Made by a program: the position numbers and the translations under genes
Shown: positions 48,247 through 56,989 of the stretch, piece after piece
Numbering within the stretch: position 1 is the first letter of the stretch
Layout of the letters: every line of letters starts with the position of its first letter
The notes under the pieces: model-generated
Database searches by the model: none
What the model saw: the letters and a program-made list of their open reading frames with translations, nothing else
What the model was told of the DNA's origin: nothing
Source: Paraburkholderia sp. CNPSo 3272
Lineage (GTDB): Bacteria; Pseudomonadota; Gammaproteobacteria; Burkholderiales; Burkholderiaceae
DNA: 64,000 nucleotides
NCBI RefSeq assembly: GCF_024206495.1
Contig: NZ_JAMBPQ010000016.1
Span: 93,480-157,479, forward strand
Direction: 5' to 3'

Positions 48247-48639
48247 TTATTCCGCTTCCTGGACGTTCTCTTCCGCGACTTCCGGACGGTCGAGCAGTTC
48301 GACCAGTGCCATCGGTGCGTTGTCGCCGACACGGAAACCGAACTTCAGGATACGCAGGTAGCCGCCCGGACGGTTCGCGAAACGCGGACCGAGCACGTCG
48401 AACAGCTTCGTGACCGAGTCACGATCGCGCAGGCGGTTGAACGCCAGACGACGGTTTGCGAGCGACGGCTTCTTGCCCAGCGTGATGAGGGGCTCGACAA
48501 CCTTACGGAGTTCCTTCGCCTTCGGCAGCGTCGTCTTGATGACTTCGTGCTCGATGAGCGAGTTGGACATGTTACGGAGCATTGCCAGACGGTGGCTGCT
48601 CGTGCGGTTCAGTTTCCGCAGACCATGACGGTGACGCAT
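48247..48639 (-). CDS. rplQ: 50S ribosomal protein L17
   Basis: A 130-aa L17 (MRHRHGLRKLNRTSSHR, VIKTTLPKAKELRKVVEPLIT, PRFANRPGGYLRILK). It binds 23S rRNA near the peptide exit tunnel. Last gene of the alpha operon, 140 nt after rpoA, followed by a strong terminator. Confidence 0.98.
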   Translation of the reverse strand: MRHRHGLRKLNRTSSHRLAMLRNMSNSLIEHEVIKTTLPKAKELRKVVEPLITLGKKPSLANRRLAFNRLRDRDSVTKLFDVLGPRFANRPGGYLRILKFGFRVGDNAPMALVELLDRPEVAEENVQEAE

Positions 48640-48779
48640 TTCAATTTCCTTGAAACAAAGTTTTGGTCCAGCTCTTCTATCGCCTCGCGGGTTTGGCAAC
48701 CCCGATCAAGGCACGGGCCGGTACATGAAAAAGGCGAGACGCGGATTTTAAAGGAAAATCCGCGTCCGTGCCAGACTTC

Positions 48780-49757
48780 TTACTTGTCGAGACCAGCCGG
48801 CGGCCAGTTTTCGAGCTTCATGCCGAGCGTGAGACCGCGCGAAGCGAGGACTTCCTTGATCTCGTTGAGCGACTTGCGACCCAGGTTCGGGGTCTTGAGC
48901 AACTCGTTCTCGGTACGCTGGATCAGATCGCCGATGTAGTAGATGTTCTCGGCCTTCAGGCAGTTCGCCGAGCGAACCGTGAGTTCGAGATCGTCCACCG
49001 GACGCAGCAGGATCGGGTCGATCTGCGGGGCGCGCGACGGCGCTTCCGCGGCCGTTTCCGTGCCTTCCAGCGCCGCGAACACCGACAGCTGATCCACGAG
49101 GATGCGCGCCGACTGGCGGATCGCTTCCTCAGGCGAGATCACGCCGTTGGTTTCGATGTTCATCACGAGCTTGTCGAGGTCGGTACGCTGTTCGACACGC
49201 GCGCTTTCCACGGAGTAGCTCACGCGGCGAACCGGCGAGAACGACGCGTCCAGCACGATGCGGCCGATGATCTTGGCCGACTCTTCGCCGTAACGGCGCA
49301 CGTTGCCCGGCACATAGCCACGGCCCTTTTCGATCTTGATCTGCACGTCGAGCTTGCCGCCCTTCGTCAGATGCGCAACCACGTGATCCGGGTTGATCAC
49401 TTCGCAGTCATGCGAGAGTTCGATGTCGCCAGCGGTGACGAGGCCTTCGCCTTCCTTGCGCAGCGTAACCGTCACTTCGTCACGGTTATGCAACTTGAAA
49501 ACGACACCCTTCAGGTTCAGCAGCAGGTTGACCACATCCTCTTGCACACCATCGAGCGTCGAGTATTCGTGCACGACGCCTGCGATCGTCACTTCGGTCG
49601 GCGCGTAGCCCACCATCGACGACAGCAGCACGCGCCGGAGCGCGTTACCCAAGGTGTGGCCATAACCGCGTTCGAACGGCTCCATGACCACTTTCGCGTG
49701 GTTGTCGCCGAGCGATTCCACAGCGATGATCTTGGGTTTCAACAAACTGGTTTGCAT
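48780..49757 (-). CDS. rpoA: RNA polymerase alpha subunit
   Basis: A 325-aa alpha subunit. The N-terminal domain (PFERGYGHTLGNALRRVLLSSM) drives dimerisation and assembly of beta/beta'. The linker lies near residues 235-250, and the C-terminal domain (LELTVRSANCLKAENIYYIGDLIQRTENELLKTPNLG) binds UP elements and activators. Between rpsD and rplQ, as usual. A terminator-like hairpin lies 63 nt or more before its start. Confidence 0.99.
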   Translation of the reverse strand: MQTSLLKPKIIAVESLGDNHAKVVMEPFERGYGHTLGNALRRVLLSSMVGYAPTEVTIAGVVHEYSTLDGVQEDVVNLLLNLKGVVFKLHNRDEVTVTLRKEGEGLVTAGDIELSHDCEVINPDHVVAHLTKGGKLDVQIKIEKGRGYVPGNVRRYGEESAKIIGRIVLDASFSPVRRVSYSVESARVEQRTDLDKLVMNIETNGVISPEEAIRQSARILVDQLSVFAALEGTETAAEAPSRAPQIDPILLRPVDDLELTVRSANCLKAENIYYIGDLIQRTENELLKTPNLGRKSLNEIKEVLASRGLTLGMKLENWPPAGLDK

Positions 49758-49819
49758 AGGTTTTCCTTTTCAATACCCTCGGCTCGTTACACCGATAAGG
49801 CTGAGATGGCAACAACCTG

Positions 49820-49873
49820 AAAAAAACGGCCGAGGCCGCCTCCTGCGCGAAGCACAGAGGTTACCCCGGCCGT
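49820..49873 (-). terminator. Attenuator-like terminator between rpsD and rpoA
   Basis: Minus strand ACGGCCG (49867-49873) pairs with CGGCCGT (49826-49832). The loop itself can pair (CCTC...GAGG around a GCTTCGC cap), and a T6-7 run follows. It lies wholly between the rpsD stop and the rpoA start and would lower downstream transcription if formed. Confidence 0.6.
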
Positions 49874-49881
49874 CAATCCGA

Positions 49882-50505
49882 TTACCGCGAATACAATTCG
49901 ACGATCAGGCTTTCGTTGATGTCGCCAGCGATGTCGCTGCGCTCAGGCATGCTCTTGAACGTGCCTTCGAACTTCTTCGCGTCGACCGACACCCAACCTG
50001 CCAAGCCGCCTTGCTCTGCGAGCGAGAGGGCTTCGACGATACGCGCCTGCTTCTTCGCCTTTTCGCGAATCGCGACGACGTCGCCAGCCTTCACTTGCAT
50101 CGACGGGATGTTCGCGACGACGCCGTTCAGCGTGAGAGCCTTGTGGCTCACGAGCTGGCGCGCTTCAGCGCGGGTCGATGCGAAGCCCATGCGGTACACG
50201 ACGTTGTCGAGACGCGACTCGAGCAGTTGCAGCAGGTTTTCGCCGGTGTTGCCCTTGATGCGGTCAGCTTCCGCGAAGTAGCGGCGGAACTGGCGCTCGA
50301 GCACGCCGTAGATACGCTTCACTTTCTGCTTTTCGCGAAGCTGCGTGCCGTAGTCGGACGTACGGGCGCCCGAGGTGCGGCCATGCTGACCCGGCTTGCT
50401 GTCGAGCTTGCACTTGTCGGCGAGCGAGCGGCGCGCGCTCTTCAGGAAGAGGTCGGTGCCTTCACGGCGGGACAGCTTGGCCTTCGGGCCGATATAACGT
50501 GCCAC
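49882..50505 (-). CDS. rpsD: 30S ribosomal protein S4
   Basis: A 207-aa S4 (MARYIGPKAKLSRREGTDLFLKS, an S4 RNA-binding domain around SRLDNVVYRMGFASTRAEARQLVSH). It is a primary 16S binder and, in E. coli, translational repressor of the alpha operon. Fusion-free and full length. Confidence 0.98.
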   Translation of the reverse strand: MARYIGPKAKLSRREGTDLFLKSARRSLADKCKLDSKPGQHGRTSGARTSDYGTQLREKQKVKRIYGVLERQFRRYFAEADRIKGNTGENLLQLLESRLDNVVYRMGFASTRAEARQLVSHKALTLNGVVANIPSMQVKAGDVVAIREKAKKQARIVEALSLAEQGGLAGWVSVDAKKFEGTFKSMPERSDIAGDINESLIVELYSR

Positions 50506-50612
50506 GTTGCTTTCCTTCGATAATTGATCACGCGAAACCTGAGTGGGGAAACCCGCGGTATCGCGCTAGTCCGGCCCTTTGGACCGAACGGTGGACTTAG
50601 TCAATTCAATAA

Positions 50613-50658
50613 CGCCGAGAGCCTGGGTCGCCGTTTCCGGCGGCTCAGGCGAACGGCG
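50613..50658 (-). promoter_or_regulatory. Stable hairpin in the rpsK-rpsD spacer
   Basis: Nested pairing CGCCG/CGGCG, GCCTG/CAGGC and CCG/CGG capped by a GAAA tetraloop, starting 12 nt after the rpsK stop. The run after it is only TTATTG. A candidate attenuator or S4-binding structure; role inferred. Confidence 0.4.
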
Positions 50659-50669
50659 AACGCGACGCC

Positions 50670-51074
50670 TTAGATACGGCGACGCTTCGGCGGACGGCAG
50701 CCGTTGTGCGGAACCGGCGTCACGTCGGAGATCGCGGTGATCTTGATGCCAAGACCATGCAGCGCGCGCACCGCCGATTCGCGGCCAGGACCGGGGCCCT
50801 TGATCCGCACTTCGAGGTTCTTGACGCCGTATTCCATCGCCACGCGGCCAGCCGACTCGGCTGCGACCTGAGCTGCGAAGGGGGTCGACTTACGCGAGCC
50901 CTTGAAGCCCTGACCGCCCGACGTTGCCCAGGCAAGCGCGTTGCCTTGACGGTCGGTGATCGTGATGATGGTGTTGTTGAACGACGCGTGAACGTGAACC
51001 ACGCCCTCGGCGACGTTCTTCTTAACCTTCTTGCGAACGCGTTGCGCCGCGGAGTTGTTCGAAGCCTTAGCCAT
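50670..51074 (-). CDS. rpsK: 30S ribosomal protein S11
   Basis: A 134-aa S11 (VHVHASFNNTIITITDRQGNALAWATSGG, ending HNGCRPPKRRRI). Part of the 30S platform. Same transcript as rpsM (28 nt apart). Confidence 0.98.
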   Translation of the reverse strand: MAKASNNSAAQRVRKKVKKNVAEGVVHVHASFNNTIITITDRQGNALAWATSGGQGFKGSRKSTPFAAQVAAESAGRVAMEYGVKNLEVRIKGPGPGRESAVRALHGLGIKITAISDVTPVPHNGCRPPKRRRI

Positions 51075-51102
51075 TACGTTTTCCTGTAACTTTCAGTTCC
51101 GC

Positions 51103-51468
51103 TTACTTCTTCAGCGACTGTGCTGCGCGGCGCGGACCCTTACGCGTACGAGCGTTGGTACGCGTACGCTGGCCACGCAGGGGCAGGCCCTTGCGATGGC
51201 GCACGCCGCGGTAGCAGCCGAGGTCCATCAGGCGCTTGATGTTCATCGTCACTTCACGGCGGAGATCGCCTTCGACGACAAACTTGCCCACTTCCTCACG
51301 CAGCTTTTCCAGATCCGCGTCGTTCAGGTCCTTGACCTTCTTGTTGAACGGCACACCGGCGGCCACGCAGATGTTGCGCGAACGCGTGCGGCCAACACCA
51401 AAAATTGCCGTCAGGCCGATTTCGGTGTGCTGGTGGTTCGGGATGTTAACCCCTGCAATACGAGCCAT
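51103..51468 (-). CDS. rpsM: 30S ribosomal protein S13
   Basis: A 121-aa S13 (MARIAGVNIPNHQHTEIGLTAIFGVG, YRGVRHRKGLPLRGQRTRTNARTRKG). Contacts the 50S subunit and tRNA from the 30S head. Confidence 0.98.
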   Translation of the reverse strand: MARIAGVNIPNHQHTEIGLTAIFGVGRTRSRNICVAAGVPFNKKVKDLNDADLEKLREEVGKFVVEGDLRREVTMNIKRLMDLGCYRGVRHRKGLPLRGQRTRTNARTRKGPRRAAQSLKK

Positions 51469-51503
51469 TGTTTTTCCTCAAACAAAAAGCGCAAGCGCGC
51501 TAA

Positions 51504-51620
51504 TCAGCCTTGGCGCTGCTTGTGGCGCGGGTCCGAGCTGCAGATCACGCGAACGACGCCGTTGCGCTTGATGATTTTGCAGTTGCGGCAAATGCGCTTT
51601 ACCGATGCCATCACTTTCAT
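51504..51620 (-). CDS. rpmJ: 50S ribosomal protein L36
   Basis: A 38-aa L36 read directly from the sequence (starts MKVMASVKRICRNCKI, ends PRHKQRQG). It keeps the zinc ribbon C11-x2-C14-x12-C27-x5-H33, so it is the zinc-dependent form. Confidence 0.96.
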   Translation of the reverse strand: MKVMASVKRICRNCKIIKRNGVVRVICSSDPRHKQRQG

Positions 51621-51641
51621 GATATTACCCTTTTTCCTAAA

Positions 51642-51860
51642 TCACTTCGCCCGGAACACGATCCGCGCACGCGACAGATCGTAAGGCGTCAACTCAACCG
51701 TCACCTTGTCGCCCGGGAGAATGCGGATGTAGTGCATCCGCATCTTTCCGGAAATATGTCCCAGAACGACATGGCCGTTTTCCAGCTTCACCCGGAAGGT
51801 AGCGTTGGGGAGGTTTTCGATCACCTCGCCTTGCATCTGGATTACATCGTCTTTGGCCAT
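51642..51860 (-). CDS. infA: Translation initiation factor IF-1
   Basis: A 72-aa S1/OB-fold protein (MAKDDVIQMQGEVIENLPNATFRVKLENGH). It occupies the ribosomal A site in initiation. The start at 51860 gives the family length. It lies between secY and rpmJ, a common beta-proteobacterial arrangement. Confidence 0.97.
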   Translation of the reverse strand: MAKDDVIQMQGEVIENLPNATFRVKLENGHVVLGHISGKMRMHYIRILPGDKVTVELTPYDLSRARIVFRAK

Positions 51861-51868
51861 AGGTCCTT

Positions 51869-53215
51869 TCAACGCATCGGGACGCCGCCGCCCTTGAAGT
51901 TGGCCTTCTTGAGCAGCGATTCATATTGTTGCGACATCACGTACGACTGCACCTGCGCCATGAAGTCCATTGTGACGACGACAATGATCAGCAGCGACGT
52001 TCCACCAAAATAAAACGGCACATTCCAGCGCAGCACCAGAAACTCCGGCAGCAGGCAAACGAACACGATATAGATCGCACCGGCCAGCGTCAGACGCGTG
52101 AGGATGCGGTCGATATAGCGTGCCGTCTGATCGCCCGGGCGGATGCCAGGTACGAACGCGCCACTTTTCTTCAGGTTGTCGGCCGTTTCCCTGCTGTTGA
52201 ACACCAGTGCGGTGTAGAAGAAGCAGAAGAACACGATCGCCAACGCGTACAGCAACACGTACACGGGCTGGCCAGGCTTGAGGGCTTCGGCCACATTGTG
52301 CAGCGTGTCCGCAAACCAGCCGGTTCGCGACCCCGAACTGAACCAGTTCAGGATAGTTGCCGGGAACAGGATGATCGACGACGCGAAGATCGGCGGAATC
52401 ACACCCGACATGTTCAGCTTGAGCGGCAGGTGGGACGACTGCCCGCCGTAAATCTTGTTACCGACCTGACGCTTCGCATAGTTCACGAGGATCTTGCGCT
52501 GGCCGCGTTCGATGAACACCACCAGGTACGTCACGGCTGCGATCAGAACGACCACGATGATCGCCGAGATGATGCTCATCGAGCCGGTGCGGACCAGTTC
52601 GAAAAGACCACCGAGCGCATTCGGGAAGCCTGCCGCGATCCCGCCGAAGATGATGATCGAGATACCGTTGCCAAGCCCGCGTTCCGTGATCTGCTCACCA
52701 AGCCACATCAGGAACATCGTGCCCGTTACGAGCGTCACGACCGTCGTCAAGCGGAACACCATGCCCGGATCGATCACGAGGCCAGGCTGGTTTTCCAGCG
52801 CGACCGCGATGCCGAACGCCTGAAACGTCGCCAGCACCACCGTGAAGATCCGCGTGTACTGCGTGATCTTGCGTTGCCCAGCCTGCCCTTCTTTCTTCAG
52901 CGCTTCCAGCTGCGGCGAAACAATTGCCATCAGCTGCAGGATGATCGACGCCGAAATATACGGCATCACACCCAGCGCGAAGATCGTGAACCGCGACAGT
53001 GCGCCACCCGAGAACATGTTGAACATGCCAAGGATGCCGCCCGACTGGCTCTGAAAGAGCTTCGCCAGTTGGTCCGGATCGATACCCGGAACCGGAATAT
53101 GCGCGCCGATACGATAAACGACCAACGCCAGCAGCAGGAACACTGCACGCCGGCGCAGGTCGCCGAACTTCGGAGCGCTGCGACCGGTTTTTGCGAGACT
53201 CGGGCTGTTAGCCAA
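51869..53215 (-). CDS. secY: Protein translocase subunit SecY
   Basis: A 448-aa ten-helix channel subunit of the SecYEG translocon. Visible: RIPVPG-type plug region (HIPVPGIDPDQL, GGILGMFNMFSGGALSRFTIFALGVMPYISASI) and the cytoplasmic loop GERNGISI-like GLGNGISIIIFGGI. Normal length. Confidence 0.98.
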   Translation of the reverse strand: MANSPSLAKTGRSAPKFGDLRRRAVFLLLALVVYRIGAHIPVPGIDPDQLAKLFQSQSGGILGMFNMFSGGALSRFTIFALGVMPYISASIILQLMAIVSPQLEALKKEGQAGQRKITQYTRIFTVVLATFQAFGIAVALENQPGLVIDPGMVFRLTTVVTLVTGTMFLMWLGEQITERGLGNGISIIIFGGIAAGFPNALGGLFELVRTGSMSIISAIIVVVLIAAVTYLVVFIERGQRKILVNYAKRQVGNKIYGGQSSHLPLKLNMSGVIPPIFASSIILFPATILNWFSSGSRTGWFADTLHNVAEALKPGQPVYVLLYALAIVFFCFFYTALVFNSRETADNLKKSGAFVPGIRPGDQTARYIDRILTRLTLAGAIYIVFVCLLPEFLVLRWNVPFYFGGTSLLIIVVVTMDFMAQVQSYVMSQQYESLLKKANFKGGGVPMR

Positions 53216-53274
53216 GTAGCTTCTCCGATGCAGATGCTAGTGACGGCGGGCAAGCCCGCGCGCACCACTCACAA

Positions 53275-53709
53275 TCACTCGGCAAAAGAACCGCCTGCTG
53301 CTTCAATCGCAGCACGCGCATTCTTCGTCGCACCCAGACCCTTCACGACGACCTTGCGCTTGATCTCGCCGGTGGCGATGATCTTTGCGCTACGGGTCAG
53401 TTCGCCCACGAGGCCTGCCTGCTTGAGAGCCAGCAGATCGATTTCGTCGACCGGCAGCTTCTCGATGTCGGCGAGGCGCACTTCACCGACGAATTCCTTC
53501 GTCAGCGAGGTGAAGCCGCGCTTCGGCAGACGGCGCTGCAGCGGCATTTGACCGCCTTCGAAGCCAACCTTGTGGAAGCCGCCCGAACGCGATTTCTGAC
53601 CCTTGTGACCACGGCCAGCGGTCTTGCCGAGGCCGGAGCCGATGCCGCGACCGACGCGACGCTTGGCGTGCTTCGAGCCTTCTGCCGGCTTCAGGTTATT
53701 CAATTCCAT
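53275..53709 (-). CDS. rplO: 50S ribosomal protein L15
   Basis: A 144-aa L15 (MELNNLKPAEGSKHAKRRVGRGIGSG, GHKGQKSRSGG). Late 50S assembly protein. The start is set at the second Met of MKMELNN on homology. Confidence 0.97.
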   Translation of the reverse strand: MELNNLKPAEGSKHAKRRVGRGIGSGLGKTAGRGHKGQKSRSGGFHKVGFEGGQMPLQRRLPKRGFTSLTKEFVGEVRLADIEKLPVDEIDLLALKQAGLVGELTRSAKIIATGEIKRKVVVKGLGATKNARAAIEAAGGSFAE

Positions 53710-53738
53710 TTTCAACTCCTGGAGTCCTGGTCGACCGC

Positions 53739-53921
53739 TTAGCCGATGACCTTGACGAGGTACGAGACCTTGTTGATCATGCCGCGCACAGCCGGCGTGT
53801 CCTGCAGCTCGGAGACCGAGTTGAGGCGGCGCAGGCCGAGACCGCGCACCGTGGCGCGGTGCGTTTCGCGGGTCCCAATCAGGCTCTTGACGAGCTGAAC
53901 CTTGACAGTTTTTTCAGACAT
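53739..53921 (-). CDS. rpmD: 50S ribosomal protein L30
   Basis: A 60-aa L30 (MSEKTVKVQLVKSLIGTRETHRATVRGLGL). Between rpsE (11 nt) and rplO. Confidence 0.97.
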   Translation of the reverse strand: MSEKTVKVQLVKSLIGTRETHRATVRGLGLRRLNSVSELQDTPAVRGMINKVSYLVKVIG

Positions 53922-53932
53922 GGTGCCCACCC

Positions 53933-54451
53933 TTAGCCCAGAATGTCTTCGACGGACTTGCCGCGCTTCGCCGCGATGTCAGCCGGCGTCGACTGCTTGC
54001 GCAGACCGTCCAGCGTGGCACGAACGAGGTTGTACGGGTTCGTCGAACCGTGGCTCTTGGCCACGACGTTCTGCACGCCCATCACGTCGAACACTGCGCG
54101 CATCGGGCCGCCGGCGATCACGCCCGTACCTGCCTTCGCCGGAGCGAGGAGGACGACCGATGCGCCGTGCTTGCCGTGCACTTCGTGTTGCAGGGTGCCG
54201 TTCTTCAGGGGCACCTTGAACATGTTGCGGCGAGCTTGTTCCATCGCCTTCTGGACAGCAACGGGCACTTCCTTCGACTTGCCCTTGCCCATACCGACGC
54301 GGCCATCACCGTCGCCAACCACGGTCAGAGCGGCGAAACCGAGAATACGGCCACCCTTCACGACCTTGGTCACGCGATTGACCGAAATCATTTTTTCGCG
54401 GAGGCCGTCGTCGCGTTCGTCAGCCTGAACTTTCGCTTGCATCTTTGCCAT
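53933..54451 (-). CDS. rpsE: 30S ribosomal protein S5
   Basis: A 172-aa S5 with dsRNA-binding-like N-domain (EKMISVNRVTKVVKGGRILGFAALTVVGDG) and C-domain. Involved in decoding fidelity. Confidence 0.98.
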   Translation of the reverse strand: MAKMQAKVQADERDDGLREKMISVNRVTKVVKGGRILGFAALTVVGDGDGRVGMGKGKSKEVPVAVQKAMEQARRNMFKVPLKNGTLQHEVHGKHGASVVLLAPAKAGTGVIAGGPMRAVFDVMGVQNVVAKSHGSTNPYNLVRATLDGLRKQSTPADIAAKRGKSVEDILG

Positions 54452-54465
54452 GACGAATTCCTTCC

Positions 54466-54831
54466 TTAGAACTTGAGCCCGGCTTCGCGCGCAGCATCAG
54501 CCAGCGCCTTGACGCGGCCGTGATAGCGGAAACCCGAGCGGTCAAAGGCGACGGATTCGATGCCGGCGGCCTTAGCCTTTTCTGCAATACGCTTGCCGAT
54601 CAGCGAGGCAGCGGCGACGTTGCCGCCCTTGCCCGACTGGTCAGCCAGTTGCGCACGCACTTCAGCTTCAAGCGTCGACGCGCTGGCCAGCACCTTGGTG
54701 CCGCAGGGCGAGAACACTTGCGCATAGATGTGCGTGTTCGTGCGATGCACGGCCAGACGCGCGACCTGCAGCTCAGCGATCTTGAGACGCGTCTGACGAG
54801 CGCGGCGCAGGCGAGATTGAGTCTTATCCAT
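54466..54831 (-). CDS. rplR: 50S ribosomal protein L18
   Basis: A 121-aa L18 (MDKTQSRLRRARQTRLKIAE, ending REAGLKF), 5S rRNA binding with L5 and L25. Confidence 0.98.
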   Translation of the reverse strand: MDKTQSRLRRARQTRLKIAELQVARLAVHRTNTHIYAQVFSPCGTKVLASASTLEAEVRAQLADQSGKGGNVAAASLIGKRIAEKAKAAGIESVAFDRSGFRYHGRVKALADAAREAGLKF

Positions 54832-54843
54832 GATTGCGCACCC

Positions 54844-55374
54844 TTACTTCTTCTTCGTTTCTTTGAGGATCACGACCTCGTCGGCGTAACGCACACCCTT
54901 GCCCTTGTAGGGCTCAGGCGGGCGATAACCGCGCACTTCTGCAGCGGTTTGGCCGACTTTCTGCTTGTCGATCCCCTTGATCACGATTTCCGTTTGCGAC
55001 GGGGTCTCAGCCTTGATGCCTTCCGGCATCTGGTGCACCACGGGGTGCGAGAAACCCAGCGACAGGTTCAGCTTGTCGCCTTGCGCTTGAGCACGATAAC
55101 CAACGCCAACCAGCGTCAGCTTGCGCTCGAAACCCTTCGTCACGCCTAGCACCATGTTCGCGACAATCGCGCGCATCGTGCCCGACATCGCATTGGCTTC
55201 GCGGCTTTCATCGGTCGGCTCGAACTTGAGCGTACCGTTGTCGTTCACCACCTTCACGAGGCGGTTCGCAGCTTGCGAAATCGTACCCAGCGGGCCCTTG
55301 ACGGTAATCTTCTCGTCGCTGAGCGTCGCTTCTGCGCCTTGCAGCGCGATCGGGCTCTTACCTACTCGAGACAT
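54844..55374 (-). CDS. rplF: 50S ribosomal protein L6
   Basis: A 176-aa L6 of two related domains (MSRVGKSPIALQGAEATLSD; PEPYKGKGVRYADEVVILKETKKK). Located near the factor-binding site of 50S. Confidence 0.98.
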   Translation of the reverse strand: MSRVGKSPIALQGAEATLSDEKITVKGPLGTISQAANRLVKVVNDNGTLKFEPTDESREANAMSGTMRAIVANMVLGVTKGFERKLTLVGVGYRAQAQGDKLNLSLGFSHPVVHQMPEGIKAETPSQTEIVIKGIDKQKVGQTAAEVRGYRPPEPYKGKGVRYADEVVILKETKKK

Positions 55375-55392
55375 GTTTCTTCTCCTTAGGCC

Positions 55393-55788
55393 TTAAGCGA
55401 CGTAGCAGATAACTTCGCCGCCGACGCCAGTAGCGCGCGCCTTGCGGTCCGTCATCACACCCTTGGGCGTCGACACGATCGCCACGCCCAGGCCATTCAT
55501 AACCTGCGGGATGTCGTTGCGGCCGCGGTACACGCGCAGACCCGGCTTCGAGACGCGTTCGATGCGCTCGATAACGGGACGGCCAGCGTAGTACTTCAAC
55601 GCGATGTTCAATTCAGACTTCGCACCTTCGGTCTTCACCGCGAAGTCATCGATATAACCTTCGTCCTTCAGAACCTGCGCAATCGCAATCTTCACTTTCG
55701 ACGAGGGCATAGCAACCGAAACCTTCTCGACCATCTGCGCATTGCGGATGCGAGTCAGCATATCGGCGATAGGATCACTCATGCTCAT
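55393..55788 (-). CDS. rpsH: 30S ribosomal protein S8
   Basis: A 131-aa S8 (MSMSDPIADMLTRIRNAQ, ending ATGVGGEVICYVA). In E. coli S8 represses the spc operon; whether it does so here is not shown. Confidence 0.98.
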   Translation of the reverse strand: MSMSDPIADMLTRIRNAQMVEKVSVAMPSSKVKIAIAQVLKDEGYIDDFAVKTEGAKSELNIALKYYAGRPVIERIERVSKPGLRVYRGRNDIPQVMNGLGVAIVSTPKGVMTDRKARATGVGGEVICYVA

Positions 55789-55802
55789 TTATGTTTCTCC
55801 TA

Positions 55803-56108
55803 TTACCAGCTCGCCTTGGTGATGCCAGGGATCTCACCACGGAACGCGATTTCACGAATCTTGTTACGTGCGAGACCGAATTTGCGGAACGTGCCACGCG
55901 GACGACCCGTGAGCGCGCAGCGGTTACGCTTGCGGGTCGGGTTCGAGTTGCGCGGCAGTTGTTGCAGTTCAAGGCGAGCTGCGTAACGCTCTTCTTCCGA
56001 CTTGCTTTGGTCGTCGATGATCGCCTTCAGCGCTACGCGCTTCGGCGCAAATTTCGCTGCCAGACGAGCGCGCTTCTTTTCACGTTCGATCAGTGCCAGT
56101 TTAGCCAC
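55803..56108 (-). CDS. rpsN: 30S ribosomal protein S14
   Basis: A 101-aa S14 (MAKLALIEREKKRARLAAKF, RCALTGRPRGTFRKFGLARNKIRE). It is the long form lacking the CxxC zinc pairs. Confidence 0.98.
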   Translation of the reverse strand: MAKLALIEREKKRARLAAKFAPKRVALKAIIDDQSKSEEERYAARLELQQLPRNSNPTRKRNRCALTGRPRGTFRKFGLARNKIREIAFRGEIPGITKASW

Positions 56109-56115
56109 GGTAACC

Positions 56116-56655
56116 TCAGTTTCTGAACGGGAACTTGAAGCTGGCGAGCAGTGCCTTTGCTTCTTCGTCGGTCTTCGCGGTCGTCGTGATGCTGATATTC
56201 AGCCCACGCAGCGCGTCGATCTTGTCGTAGTCGATTTCGGGGAAAATGATCTGCTCTTTCACACCGATGTTGTAGTTACCACGGCCGTCGAACGCCTTAC
56301 CCGACACGCCGCGGAAGTCGCGCACGCGAGGCAGCGCAACCGTCACAAAACGGTCGAGGAATTCGTACATAGCCTGGCCACGCAACGTGACCATCGTGCC
56401 GATCGGGTAGCCTTCACGGATCTTGAAGCCCGCGATTGCCTTGCGCGACTTCGTGATGACCGGCTTTTGACCGGCAATCTTCGTGAGGTCGCCAACGGCG
56501 TGCTCGAGGACCTTCTTGTCAGCGACGGCTTCACCGACACCCATGTTCAGGGTGATCTTGGTGAGGCGCGGCACTTCCATGATCGACTTGTAACCGAACT
56601 TCTCGATCAGGCCAGGAACGACCTTCTCTTTATAAAATTCTTGCAAACGTGCCAT
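56116..56655 (-). CDS. rplE: 50S ribosomal protein L5
   Basis: A 179-aa L5 (MARLQEFYKEKVVPGLIEKFGYKS, KITLNMGVGEAVADKK, RDFRGVSGKAFDGRGNY). 5S rRNA binder in the central protuberance. Confidence 0.98.
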   Translation of the reverse strand: MARLQEFYKEKVVPGLIEKFGYKSIMEVPRLTKITLNMGVGEAVADKKVLEHAVGDLTKIAGQKPVITKSRKAIAGFKIREGYPIGTMVTLRGQAMYEFLDRFVTVALPRVRDFRGVSGKAFDGRGNYNIGVKEQIIFPEIDYDKIDALRGLNISITTTAKTDEEAKALLASFKFPFRN

Positions 56656-56671
56656 TTTTTACTCCGCAGCG

Positions 56672-56980
56672 TCAGGCGCTCAGGACAGCACCGGTCGTCT
56701 TCAGGAAACGAACCTTCTTGTCCCCTTCGACCTTGATGCCTACGCGCGACGGCTTGCCGTTCGCGTCGACCAGTGCGACGTTCGAGATAGCCAGCGGCAT
56801 TGCCTTGGCTTCGACGCCACCCGTCGTACCCTTCATGGGGTTCGGCTTCACATGCTTCTTGGCAATGTTGATGCCTTCGACGGTCACGCGCCCTTCGCCC
56901 ATGGCCAGCACGACACCGCGCTTGCCCTTGTCTTTGCCGGTGATGATGACGACTTCGTCACCCTTGCGAATCTTGTTCAT
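56672..56980 (-). CDS. rplX: 50S ribosomal protein L24
   Basis: A 102-aa L24 with KOW motif (IRKGDEVVIITGKDKGKRGVV). Initiates 50S assembly. 9 nt after rplN. Confidence 0.98.
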   Translation of the reverse strand: MNKIRKGDEVVIITGKDKGKRGVVLAMGEGRVTVEGINIAKKHVKPNPMKGTTGGVEAKAMPLAISNVALVDANGKPSRVGIKVEGDKKVRFLKTTGAVLSA

Positions 56981-56989
56981 CGCGACTCC

